Shown one piece after another: positions 16,335-24,778 of a DNA stretch of 64,000 nucleotides. A model generated the notes under the pieces. That model was given only the letters and a program-made list of their open reading frames with translations, ran no database searches and was not told the DNA's origin. The position numbers and the translations under genes were made by a program. The stretch is taken from contig NZ_APHJ01000023.1 in assembly GCF_000403785.1 (NCBI RefSeq), forward strand, positions 62,001 through 126,000, in the 5' to 3' direction. Source of the DNA: Gillisia sp. CAL575. GTDB lineage: Bacteria; Bacteroidota; Bacteroidia; Flavobacteriales; Flavobacteriaceae. How positions within the stretch are numbered: the stretch's first letter is position 1; every line of letters begins with the position of its first letter.

Positions 16335-16946
16335 TTGAAGATTTATATATTATTTTTTAAGCCATTTTCAGATTTTATTATTGCATTTGTAGCACTTCTA
16401 ATGTTAAGTCCGTTACTATTAATAGCTACGATTCTATTATTTTTGGCAAATAAAGGAAATCCTTTTTTTGTGCAGAAAAGACCTGGTAAGAATGGTGAAA
16501 TTTTTAAGATAGTGAAGTTTAAAACTATGACTGATGAGAAGGGTTCTAATGGTATTTTACTTCCAGATTCTCAAAGATTAACATCCATAGGCAAGTTTAT
16601 CCGGAAAACATCTCTAGATGAAATTCCGCAATTGTGGAATGTTTTAATCGGAGATATGAGTATTGTTGGACCAAGACCTCTTCTGCCAAAATATTTATCG
16701 ATTTATACACCTTATCAATATAAGAGACATGATTTAAAACCAGGAATCACTGGTTGGGCTCAGGTAAATGGTAGAAATGCAATTAGTTGGACTCAAAAAT
16801 TTGAATATGATGTTTGGTATGTGCAAAACGTTTCATTTTTTCTAGATATTCAAATTTTATTCAAAACTGTTCAGAAAGTATTGGTTTCTGAAGGGATTAA
16901 TGCTGAGAACATGGCTACAACAGAACCTTTTAACGGAAATAATTAG
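16335..16946 (+). CDS. PglC-like phosphoglycosyl transferase (initiating sugar transferase), TTG start
   Basis: 203 residues, the size of the minimal monotopic phosphoglycosyl transferases. An N-terminal hydrophobic re-entrant helix (about 8-37) is followed by FFVQKRPGKNGEIFKIVKFKTM, the SLDEIPQLWNV catalytic Asp-Glu dyad, MSIVGPRPLL and KPGITGWAQVNGRN. It transfers a sugar-1-phosphate from a UDP-sugar to undecaprenyl phosphate, starting the repeat unit. With PglD, PglE and PglF homologues downstream, UDP-di-N-acetylbacillosamine is the expected donor. The start is TTG at 16335, the second consecutive gene with TTG, chosen because it preserves the hydrophobic N-terminus. Confidence 0.88.
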   Translation: MKIYILFFKPFSDFIIAFVALLMLSPLLLIATILLFLANKGNPFFVQKRPGKNGEIFKIVKFKTMTDEKGSNGILLPDSQRLTSIGKFIRKTSLDEIPQLWNVLIGDMSIVGPRPLLPKYLSIYTPYQYKRHDLKPGITGWAQVNGRNAISWTQKFEYDVWYVQNVSFFLDIQILFKTVQKVLVSEGINAENMATTEPFNGNN

Positions 16947-16948
16947 CT

Positions 16949-17551
16949 ATGAATATTTATGGAGCCAGTGGACATGGAAAAGTAATTATTGATATTGCAG
17001 AGTCAATCGATATAATTATTGATCAAATTTTTGATGATAATAGAAATGTAGTTTTACTAAATGAACGAGTAGTTACTCATGAGTTAAATAAAAACTTTTT
17101 GGATTCTGACACAATTATTGCAATTGGAAATAACATAATCCGGAAAAGAGTTACGAATTCGTTTACGGGTAATGTATCAGATGCAATAATTCATAAATCG
17201 GCTATTATATCCCCGAACGCAAATTTAAAAAATGGCACGGTTGTTATGTCTAATGCTTGTGTGAATTCTTCAACAGTAATAGGAAAACAATGTATAATAA
17301 ATACCGCTTCCACAATAGATCATGATTGCGAGTTAGCTGATTATGTTCATATTTCTCCCAATGCGGCTATTGCTGGAAATGTAATTATTGAAGAAGGAAC
17401 CCATGTTGGAATTGGAGCAGTAGTAATTCCTGGTATAAAAATTGGTAAATGGGTGACAATTGGAGCTGGAGCCGTAATTATAAGGGATGTTCCAGATTAT
17501 GCTGTAGTTGTAGGAAATCCTGGTAAGATAATAAAGTATTTAAATAAATAA
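16949..17551 (+). CDS. PglD/NeuD-like sugar N-/O-acetyltransferase
   Basis: 200 residues. The N-terminal Rossmann-like part begins IYGASGHGKVIIDI (3-16) and binds the UDP-sugar. The C-terminal part is a left-handed beta helix of hexapeptide repeats with STIDHDCEL carrying the catalytic histidine and GIGAVVIPGIKIG for acetyl-CoA. In Pgl pathways PglD acetylates UDP-4-amino-sugar to UDP-diNAcBac; the same family includes NeuD sialic acid O-acetyltransferases. Position between pglC-like and pglE-like genes favours PglD. It is 2 bases after the first and 4 bases before the second. Confidence 0.87.
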   Translation: MNIYGASGHGKVIIDIAESIDIIIDQIFDDNRNVVLLNERVVTHELNKNFLDSDTIIAIGNNIIRKRVTNSFTGNVSDAIIHKSAIISPNANLKNGTVVMSNACVNSSTVIGKQCIINTASTIDHDCELADYVHISPNAAIAGNVIIEEGTHVGIGAVVIPGIKIGKWVTIGAGAVIIRDVPDYAVVVGNPGKIIKYLNK

Positions 17552-17555
17552 ATAT

Positions 17556-18713
17556 ATGGAACAGAGCAAAATATGGCTCTCTTCACCTCATATGGGTGGG
17601 AACGAACAAAAATTTGTAAATGAAGCTTTTGATGCAAACTGGATAGCACCATTAGGTCCAAACGTAACTGGTTTTGAAATAGATATAGAAAATTATTTAT
17701 CTAATTCAAAAATTGATGAAAATCTAGTGAACGTTGCAGCTTTAAGTTCAGGAACAGCAGCGCTTCATTTGGCTTTGATTTTATTAGGAGTAAAAGCAGG
17801 TGATGAAGTAATTTGCCAAAGTATGACATTTGCAGCATCAGCAAATCCTATTATGTATTTAGGAGCAACTCCAGTATTTGTTGATAGTGAAAGCGATACT
17901 TTGAACTTATGTCCTGTTCAGTTGGAAAAAGCTATAGAGGATAGGATTGCTAAAGGGAATAAGCCCAAGGCTATTATTGCTGTACATTTGTATGGAATGC
18001 CTTATAAGGTTGATGAGATTCAAAAAGTTGCAGATAAATTTGAAATTCCTATTATCGAGGATAGTGCTGAGGCATTGGGAAGTTCTTATAAAGGAAGAAA
18101 ATGTGGTACTTTTGGGGAAATAGGGATTTTATCTTTTAATGGTAATAAGATAATAACTACTTCTGGTGGAGGTGCTTTAATAGCTAAGAATAAATCGATT
18201 AAACAAAAAGCTATATTTTTAGCTACGCAGGCACGCGATGATGCTCCTCACTATCAGCATACTGAAATTGGTTATAATTACAGATTAAGTAATATATCTG
18301 CCGGTATTGGACGAGGACAAATGGAAGTCTTGGATAAACATGTTAACTTGAGAAGAAAAATGAATATGTTCTATCAAGAAGTATTTTCAAATATAAAGGG
18401 AGTTACTGTGTTTTCTGAACCTAGTGATGATTATTTTTGTAATAACTGGTTGAGCATAATTTCTGTTGATAAGGAAATTACAGGAAAATCTAGAGAAGAT
18501 TTAAGATTGTTTATGGAAGGTCTTAAAATCGAATGTAGACCACTTTGGAAACCAATGCATTTACAGCCAGTTTTTAAGAACATGCCATTTTATGGAGATG
18601 GTTTGGCTGAAGAATTATTCGATACTGGTTTATGTCTTCCTTCAGGTTCTAACTTAACTAATGAGGATAGAGAAAGATTAAGTTTAGGAATTAATGAATT
18701 TTTTAGAGCATAG
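17556..18713 (+). CDS. PglE-like UDP-4-amino-sugar aminotransferase (DegT/DnrJ/EryC1/StrS)
   Basis: 385 residues, PLP-dependent fold type I. ALSSGTAALHLAL (62-74) binds the cofactor phosphate, EDSAEALGS (168-176) holds the ring-contacting aspartate D169, and SFNGNKIITTSGGG (193-206) contains the Schiff-base lysine K198. HLYGMP and NYRLSNISAGIGRGQ are also canonical. It converts the UDP-4-keto-6-deoxy-GlcNAc made by the downstream PglF homologue into the 4-amino sugar. Gene order C-D-E-F mirrors the enzyme set of bacillosamine synthesis. Confidence 0.9.
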   Translation: MEQSKIWLSSPHMGGNEQKFVNEAFDANWIAPLGPNVTGFEIDIENYLSNSKIDENLVNVAALSSGTAALHLALILLGVKAGDEVICQSMTFAASANPIMYLGATPVFVDSESDTLNLCPVQLEKAIEDRIAKGNKPKAIIAVHLYGMPYKVDEIQKVADKFEIPIIEDSAEALGSSYKGRKCGTFGEIGILSFNGNKIITTSGGGALIAKNKSIKQKAIFLATQARDDAPHYQHTEIGYNYRLSNISAGIGRGQMEVLDKHVNLRRKMNMFYQEVFSNIKGVTVFSEPSDDYFCNNWLSIISVDKEITGKSREDLRLFMEGLKIECRPLWKPMHLQPVFKNMPFYGDGLAEELFDTGLCLPSGSNLTNEDRERLSLGINEFFRA

Positions 18714-18730
18714 AATTAAAAATTTTAAAA

Positions 18731-20737
18731 ATGGGTGAGCGTTTACTTTCAGCATTAAAATTAAGTTTGACCTCTACAGATAGTGCATTGAATTTAAGAA
18801 ACTTAAAATACCTCCCGAGATGGGCGGTATTTCTTATTGATATATTTTTAGTTTCTATTTCGTCTTTATTGACCATATTGATAATTGTAGATCTTACTCC
18901 CAACTATTATACTTTATTGGACTTTCCCTTAAAGGCATTAATTATTGTTTTAACTAACATTTTCTTTTTCTTTGTTTTTAAAACATACGCTGGGATTATT
19001 AGATATTCTTCCAATATTGATGCTTTAAAACTAATATTAGCTACTACATCTTCATTTATTACTTTAGTTGTTCTTAATTATATTACATTTTTTGTAATAG
19101 GTCAAAAGATCTACTTGGTTGGCGGATTACTTATTAATTTGTGGATCTCATTTTCTCTTCTATTTTTATTTCGATTAGGCGTAAAACAGACTTATGAGTT
19201 CTATAAGATTGTACTGCGAGGAGACGCTATTAAAAGAGCCGTTATTATAGGAGCAGATGAAAATGCTATTTCTATTGCAGGAGCTTTAAATATAGAGCAC
19301 CCACGTAGATTCAAAATTGTAGGTTTTCTCACAAAAACAAAGCATAACAATAGTATTAGAATTCTCGACAAACCAGTTGTAAAGTATAGAACCACTATAC
19401 ATAATCAGCTAAAAATTTTAAACGCTTCTGCAGTTATATTAACTGAACAAAACTTTAGTTCAGAAGAAAAATTTGCACTTGTAGAAGATTGCTTAGAAAA
19501 TGATATTCAAGTTTTTAATGCGCCATTAGTCTCGAATTGGGCAGATGATGATAAACCGATATCCCAGAATATTAAAACCTTGCAAATCGAAGATCTTTTG
19601 GATAGAGAGCCAATAGTTCTTGATAGAGAAAATAAAACGGCTCAGCTTACAGGAAAAACCATTTTAGTAACGGGAGGTGCAGGTTCTATTGGTAGTGAGA
19701 TCGTTAGACAAGTTGCTCAATATAATCCTAAAAAGCTAATTATCTTAGATCAGGCAGAAACACCTCTGCATAATCTGCAATTAGAGGTAGAAGGTAAGTT
19801 TCCTGATTTAAAATGTAGATTTATAATTTGTGATGTAGGAAATCAAAAGAGATTGGAGTTAATGTTTCAGAATCATAGTATCGATGTGGTTTATCATGCT
19901 GCAGCTTATAAGCATGTTCCTTTAATGGAAGCAAATCCTCACGAAGCAATTTCGGTTAATATTCGTGGGACAAAAAACCTTGCAGATCTTGCTGTCAAAT
20001 ATGATGTGGGACATTTTGTAATGGTATCTACAGATAAAGCCGTAAATCCTAGTAATGTGATGGGCGCGTCTAAAAGAGCGGCCGAAATGTATGTGCAATC
20101 GCTTTATCATGACCAAGCTAAATTTGATAAGAAAGAAACTAAGTTTATAACTACCAGATTCGGAAATGTTTTAGGTTCTAATGGATCTGTTGTTCCTTTA
20201 TTTAGAAAACAAATAGAAAAAGGAGGTCCTGTTACAATTACCCATCCCGATATTATTCGATATTTCATGACGATCCCTGAAGCATGCCAATTGGTATTGG
20301 AGGCTGGGACAATGGGGAAAGGCGGAGAAATTTTTGTTTTTGATATGGGCGAGCCTGTTAAAATAATGGATTTAGCTATTAAGATGATAAAACTAGCGGG
20401 TTATACTCCTAATAAAAATATCAAGGTAAAGATAACAGGGCTTAGACCTGGTGAGAAGCTATACGAAGAATTATTAAATGATGAGTGTAAGACTTTACCA
20501 ACACATCATAAGAAAATTATGATAGGTGTTGATAAGGTTCAGGATTATGAATTCATTAATCTGAAAATCGAGAAGATTATTAAATCTTCTGAAAAATTAA
20601 AGAATGATAAAGTTGTAGCAAAATTGAAGGAATTAATCCCTGAATTTATTAGCAATAACTCTTCTTATCAGAGTTTAGATAAAGTTTCACTCAAATTGAA
20701 AAGAGACAACATTCCCCAAGAACAAAATAATAAGTAA
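18731..20737 (+). CDS. PglF/CapD-like membrane UDP-GlcNAc 4,6-dehydratase
   Basis: 668 residues. Four or five membrane helices occupy about 30-150, then a Rossmann-like linker domain (about 165-290), then the SDR catalytic domain starting TGGAGSIGSE (314-323). VSTDKAVNPSN (T434, D435, K436) is the catalytic T-D-K of the inverting/retaining dehydratase group, where the usual tyrosine is replaced. DIIRYFMTIPEA and LRPGEKLYEE are characteristic of the WbpM/CapD/PglF family. It makes UDP-4-keto-6-deoxy-GlcNAc from UDP-GlcNAc on the inner membrane. A hairpin follows directly, so this may be the end of one transcript segment. Confidence 0.9.
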   Translation: MGERLLSALKLSLTSTDSALNLRNLKYLPRWAVFLIDIFLVSISSLLTILIIVDLTPNYYTLLDFPLKALIIVLTNIFFFFVFKTYAGIIRYSSNIDALKLILATTSSFITLVVLNYITFFVIGQKIYLVGGLLINLWISFSLLFLFRLGVKQTYEFYKIVLRGDAIKRAVIIGADENAISIAGALNIEHPRRFKIVGFLTKTKHNNSIRILDKPVVKYRTTIHNQLKILNASAVILTEQNFSSEEKFALVEDCLENDIQVFNAPLVSNWADDDKPISQNIKTLQIEDLLDREPIVLDRENKTAQLTGKTILVTGGAGSIGSEIVRQVAQYNPKKLIILDQAETPLHNLQLEVEGKFPDLKCRFIICDVGNQKRLELMFQNHSIDVVYHAAAYKHVPLMEANPHEAISVNIRGTKNLADLAVKYDVGHFVMVSTDKAVNPSNVMGASKRAAEMYVQSLYHDQAKFDKKETKFITTRFGNVLGSNGSVVPLFRKQIEKGGPVTITHPDIIRYFMTIPEACQLVLEAGTMGKGGEIFVFDMGEPVKIMDLAIKMIKLAGYTPNKNIKVKITGLRPGEKLYEELLNDECKTLPTHHKKIMIGVDKVQDYEFINLKIEKIIKSSEKLKNDKVVAKLKELIPEFISNNSSYQSLDKVSLKLKRDNIPQEQNNK

Positions 20738-20769
20738 AATATGATTTAACTAAAATCATATTATATTTG
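20738..20769 (+). promoter_or_regulatory. Hairpin and -7-like box between dehydratase and wza-like genes
   Basis: A perfect 10-bp stem, AATATGATTT (20738-20747) with AAATCATATT (20753-20762), and a 5-base loop lie in the 50-bp gap. TATATTTG at 20762-20769 matches the -7 consensus but lies only 18 bases before the ATG at 20788 and has no -33 TTG. Weak terminator plus promoter, or transcript-processing site, are both possible. Confidence 0.35.
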
Positions 20770-20787
20770 ATACATCAAAAGAATTCC

Positions 20788-21546
20788 ATGAAAAAGAATA
20801 TTGTTTTATTATTAATTAGTGCGCTTTTTTTTAGCTGCTCAACAAAAAAAGAAATTTTATTTTTTCAGAACCCTGAGAATCTTGAGTCATTGGAGAAAAT
20901 GAAAAATTTCGAGCCCGTTTTTGAGGTAAATGACATACTTCACATAAAAGTTTCCTCAATGAATGAGGAGGTAGCTGCTCCGTTTCAAATGAATACAGGC
21001 GGTCAATCTCAAGGTGGGGGTGGACAACAAAATCCATCACTTATGGGCTATATGGTAGACGTTGATGGAAATATACAGTTTCCAGTTATAGGGAAAATAT
21101 CGGTGGAAGGTAAAAGTAGAAGTGAGCTTGAATCTTTTTTAACAGAAGAAATAAGAAATTATGTAACAGATGCTGTAATTGCAGTTAGATTGTTAAACTT
21201 TAGAGTGGTCGTGCTTGGTGAAACAGGGCAATCTGTAGTGGAAGTTGAAAATGAACAAATTTCGATCCCTGAATTACTAGCCAAAGCTGGAGGAATAACT
21301 TATGATGGGAAACGCGATAATATTTTAGTTATTCGTGAAATTGATGGTGAGAAAACATACGGTAGAGTAGATATGACTACTTCAGATGTTTTTAAAAATC
21401 CATATTATTTCCTAAAGCAAAATGATATAGTATATGTTGAACCTACATACAGGAAAGTTAAATCTGCTGGCTTTATAACCTCCTATACAGGCTTAATTTC
21501 ATTGGCAACCACAATTTTCGGAATTGTAGTGCTTATTACCAGATAA
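20788..21546 (+). CDS. Wza-like polysaccharide export lipoprotein (Poly_export/SLBB)
   Basis: 252 residues from ATG 20788. A TTG seven codons upstream is rejected because the ATG gives a clean lipoprotein signal, MKKNIVLLLISALFFSC, with the lipid-bearing Cys at residue 17. The Poly_export domain covers about 45-130 (VDVDGNIQFPVIGKI), and the SLBB part covers about 135-225 (VVVLGETGQ, ISIPELLAKAGGIT). A hydrophobic helix ends the protein (about 230-250), in the position of the helix that crosses the outer membrane in Wza. It forms the outer membrane exit channel for the polysaccharide and works with the Wzc-like protein 6 bases downstream. Confidence 0.9.
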   Translation: MKKNIVLLLISALFFSCSTKKEILFFQNPENLESLEKMKNFEPVFEVNDILHIKVSSMNEEVAAPFQMNTGGQSQGGGGQQNPSLMGYMVDVDGNIQFPVIGKISVEGKSRSELESFLTEEIRNYVTDAVIAVRLLNFRVVVLGETGQSVVEVENEQISIPELLAKAGGITYDGKRDNILVIREIDGEKTYGRVDMTTSDVFKNPYYFLKQNDIVYVEPTYRKVKSAGFITSYTGLISLATTIFGIVVLITR

Positions 21547-21552
21547 TTTTAC

Positions 21553-23955
21553 ATGGAAGAATTACAGGATTTTACAGAAGAAAAGGAGTCAAATTTTGAT
21601 CTCAAGGCTGAGATATTTAAATATCTAGCCCATTGGAAATGGCTCGTTTTATGTTTTTTGATTGGAGGATTACTAGCTTTTCTTTATAATAGATATACTA
21701 TTCCTCAATTTCGTACCGAAGCATCGATGATGATTCTGAATGAGGAAAAAAGCAATTTGGCAAGTGCCCTTCCATCTGGTGGAGGATCAATTTTAAAATT
21801 TGATGATAATTCTTTAGATAATCAAATAATTACTCTCAAGTCCAAACGGTTAGTGGAAAAAGTAGTTGAAGAATTAGACCATAACATCTCATATTTTATT
21901 GAAGGTAATATTATTACCACCGAAGCTTACAAGAATAGCCCCATAAAAATTCAATTTATTTCTCCTGATAGCCTCATCCAAAAAGCATCTAGAACTTTAT
22001 TTATTACTCCTACCTCAGATACAGATTTCATTTTAAGTGATGAGGCTTCGGATTATGAGAAAAAGCATAATATAGGTGAAATTGTAAATTTGGAGGGTTT
22101 AAAATTCTCAATTGTACCAAGGACTAATGGTTCAGAATCTATATTTAAAAAAACCAAAACTGTTCAAATCAATATAAGGCCAGTAGATCAAACTGCTGGA
22201 GAATATATTTCAGGACTTGTTATTGCACCAAAAGGTAAAGCAGCAGATATTTTATCCTTGTCTATTATACAAGCTGAGAGCGAAAAGTCTCAAGATTTTC
22301 TAAATAATTTAATGTTTCAGTTCAATGCTGATGGGGTAGCAGATAAACGACAAGTTGCTTTGAGCACCACTGAATTTATTCAAGATCGTCTAGGAATTAT
22401 TACATCCGAATTGGATTCAGTGGAAGGTGGAATGGCTAATTTTAAAAGGGAGAATAAGTTCATGGATGTTTCCTCTGGCGCACAAGAATTTTTGTCAAAA
22501 TCCACTCAAGCAGAGCAACAGGTTTTTGATATTGAGACCCAATTAATGATTATTAATTCTGTTGAGGACTTACTAATTTCCAGAGAAAAATATGAATTGT
22601 TGCCTTCTAATATTGGAATTGAAGGTGGAATATCTGGTTTTATTTCTACATATAATGCACTAGTTTTAGAAAGGAATGCTTATTTAAGATCTTCTACAAC
22701 GCAAAACCCTGTAGTTCAAAAAATTACCGCATCTTTAGATTCGCTAAAGGAAAATTTAAGAGATAATATAGATAGTCAAAAGCGATCATTAAATATTCAA
22801 TTAAGTGAATTAAATCAATTAGACAGGTCTGCTCAAAGTAAATTTAGTGGTTTTCCAGGTATGGAAAAAGGCATGCGCGGGATTGAAAGACAGCAACAAA
22901 TTAAGGAGCAATTATATTTATTTCTTCTTCAACGTAGGGAGGAAGCTGCAATAGCATTTGCTGTAACAGGTCCAGTAGCAAAAGTAATTGATCCGGCCTA
23001 TACTATACCTTCAGCTGTGGATCCTAAACCTTGGCTTATTTTAGTTGGAGGTTTTTTAATTGGGCTTTTATTGCCTTTACTGGTCCTTTTCGGGAAATTT
23101 ATGTTGGATACTAAGATTCACCATAAGGGTGATTTAGAACCTTTAATAAAAAACATCCCTTTTCTGGGAGAAATTCCAAGAATTAACGAAGGCTTAGAAG
23201 AAACCATACAGCTAAATGATAGATCTCCCTTAGCTGAGTCTTTTAGAATTTTAAGAACGAATCTTGCATATTTGTTAAAGCCAAAATCAAATAATAAAGG
23301 TGAAATAATTTATGTAACATCTACAATAAAAGGAGAGGGTAAAACTTTTATTTCTTATAATGTAGCTAGAACTTTGGCTTCCACTAAAAAGAAAGTGGTA
23401 CTTATTGGGGCAGATATTCGTAATCCTAAATTACATAGATATACAGATATACCAATGGAGTCCAAAGGACTTTCGGATTACTTATATAATTATGACCTTA
23501 CCTCAATTGATATTATTTCTGAATCTTCAGATAAAGATATAAAAGTAGACTTAGTGCTATCTGGCTCAATTCCTCCTAATCCTGCAGAACTTTTTATGAG
23601 CGATAGAATGAAAAATTTATTAGATGACTTGTCTACTAATTATGATTTTGTTATCGTTGATACTGCTCCGACTATGATCGTTACCGATACCCTATTAATA
23701 AGCCCGTTAGCAGATACAACTTTATATGTAACGCGAGCTGGTTATACAGAAAAGAAACTTTTAGATTTCCCGAAGGAACTCAAGCAACAAGGAAAATTAA
23801 AAGGATTGGCAATCATATTAAATGATGTGGACTATTCTAAATTTTCCTATGGTGCTAAATATGGATATTCCTATGGTTATGGGTACGGCTACGGTGTAGA
23901 CGAGGAGTCTAGATTAAAGAAATTGTTGAAAAAAACTAAAAAGAAATCTAACTAA
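21553..23955 (+). CDS. Wzc-like polysaccharide copolymerase and tyrosine kinase
   Basis: 800 residues. An N-terminal Wzz domain with one membrane helix (about 32-52), a long periplasmic coiled-coil region (about 250-480), and a second membrane helix (about 495-515) precede the cytoplasmic BY-kinase. The kinase has Walker A GEGKT (594-598), Walker A' with LIGADIRNP, and Walker B FVIVDTAP. The C-terminus is a tyrosine cluster alternating with glycine (about 771-786), the autophosphorylation tail. It controls chain length and drives export through the Wza-like channel. The last 8 bases overlap the convergent phosphatase gene that should dephosphorylate this tail. Confidence 0.92.
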   Translation: MEELQDFTEEKESNFDLKAEIFKYLAHWKWLVLCFLIGGLLAFLYNRYTIPQFRTEASMMILNEEKSNLASALPSGGGSILKFDDNSLDNQIITLKSKRLVEKVVEELDHNISYFIEGNIITTEAYKNSPIKIQFISPDSLIQKASRTLFITPTSDTDFILSDEASDYEKKHNIGEIVNLEGLKFSIVPRTNGSESIFKKTKTVQINIRPVDQTAGEYISGLVIAPKGKAADILSLSIIQAESEKSQDFLNNLMFQFNADGVADKRQVALSTTEFIQDRLGIITSELDSVEGGMANFKRENKFMDVSSGAQEFLSKSTQAEQQVFDIETQLMIINSVEDLLISREKYELLPSNIGIEGGISGFISTYNALVLERNAYLRSSTTQNPVVQKITASLDSLKENLRDNIDSQKRSLNIQLSELNQLDRSAQSKFSGFPGMEKGMRGIERQQQIKEQLYLFLLQRREEAAIAFAVTGPVAKVIDPAYTIPSAVDPKPWLILVGGFLIGLLLPLLVLFGKFMLDTKIHHKGDLEPLIKNIPFLGEIPRINEGLEETIQLNDRSPLAESFRILRTNLAYLLKPKSNNKGEIIYVTSTIKGEGKTFISYNVARTLASTKKKVVLIGADIRNPKLHRYTDIPMESKGLSDYLYNYDLTSIDIISESSDKDIKVDLVLSGSIPPNPAELFMSDRMKNLLDDLSTNYDFVIVDTAPTMIVTDTLLISPLADTTLYVTRAGYTEKKLLDFPKELKQQGKLKGLAIILNDVDYSKFSYGAKYGYSYGYGYGYGVDEESRLKKLLKKTKKKSN

Positions 23956-24694
23956 ATTTTTCTTTTGTATTTGAAATAATCTTTAGCAATGATTCATTTA
24001 ATTTTCTATTTATAACTATGTTAGATAATTTCTCTATATGCTGAATTCTATGGGTATCACTTCCAATGAAATCAATCATTCCTTTTTCCAATAGTTTATA
24101 AGCGATTTTTTGCATATTCCCTCCATAATGCGGAGTAAGTGATAAAGTATTCAATTGGAATAAACAACCTCGATTTTTCAATTCTTCATATTTTGTTAGG
24201 TCCTTCGTATGATAGAAGGCATATCTCTCTGGATGTGCTAAAACCGGTTTATATCCTTTAGTTTGAAGTCTAAATAAAATTTGATTTAAATTTATTGGAG
24301 CCTGAAAATAGGACATTTCAACAAGAACCATATTATCCTTAAGGGTTAGAAGTTCTTCGTTTTCTACCAATTCTAAAAAATTCTGATCCATCATGTATTC
24401 TGCAGCATACCTTATATCTGTATTTTTTAGTTTTTCGTTATTATTGATCTCATTTTGTAAAAGGCTTAAAGCAGAATTAATTGTTTCAGGTGTATTTGGA
24501 TAATAATCGTTCATTATATGCGGAGTTGCAATGAACTTAGTAATACCGAGATCATAAAATCTATCTAGCAATTCAATCGAATCTGTTACATTTTGTGCTC
24601 CATCGTCTATTCCTGGTAGGATATGATTGTGTATATCTGTTATTCCCTCTAGGTAATCAATTAAATATTGTTTTTTTCTAAAAATGGAAATCAT
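23948..24694 (-). CDS. CpsB/YwqE-type PHP-domain tyrosine phosphatase
   Basis: 248 residues of the PHP metal-dependent phosphatase family, unrelated to the Cys-based Wzb type. DIHNHILPGIDDG (20-32) provides metal-binding histidines, ATPHIMNDYYPN (56-67), AHPERYAFY (153-161) and GSDTHR (about 211-216) complete the site. CpsB and YwqE dephosphorylate BY-kinases. Tail-to-tail overlap with the Wzc-like gene is a direct contextual link: opposing transcripts of a kinase and its likely phosphatase. The start overlaps the upstream region of the Wzi-like gene on the other strand, so the two share a divergent control region. Confidence 0.9.
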   Translation of the reverse strand: MISIFRKKQYLIDYLEGITDIHNHILPGIDDGAQNVTDSIELLDRFYDLGITKFIATPHIMNDYYPNTPETINSALSLLQNEINNNEKLKNTDIRYAAEYMMDQNFLELVENEELLTLKDNMVLVEMSYFQAPINLNQILFRLQTKGYKPVLAHPERYAFYHTKDLTKYEELKNRGCLFQLNTLSLTPHYGGNMQKIAYKLLEKGMIDFIGSDTHRIQHIEKLSNIVINRKLNESLLKIISNTKEKFS

Positions 24695-24778
24695 AAAGTT
24701 GAATTATATCGTATAAAATTACATATTTTTATCACTAAAATTGGATGCCGAGCATCTTTAGCCTTATTTATATTTTAT

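Noticed and set aside
20767-20787. TTG start seven codons upstream for the Wza-like gene
   Set aside because: The ATG at 20788 begins a complete lipoprotein signal; the extension would disturb it.
24668-24778. Longer N-terminus for the Wzi-like protein
   Set aside because: It would precede a normal signal peptide by 37 residues and overlaps the divergent phosphatase gene.
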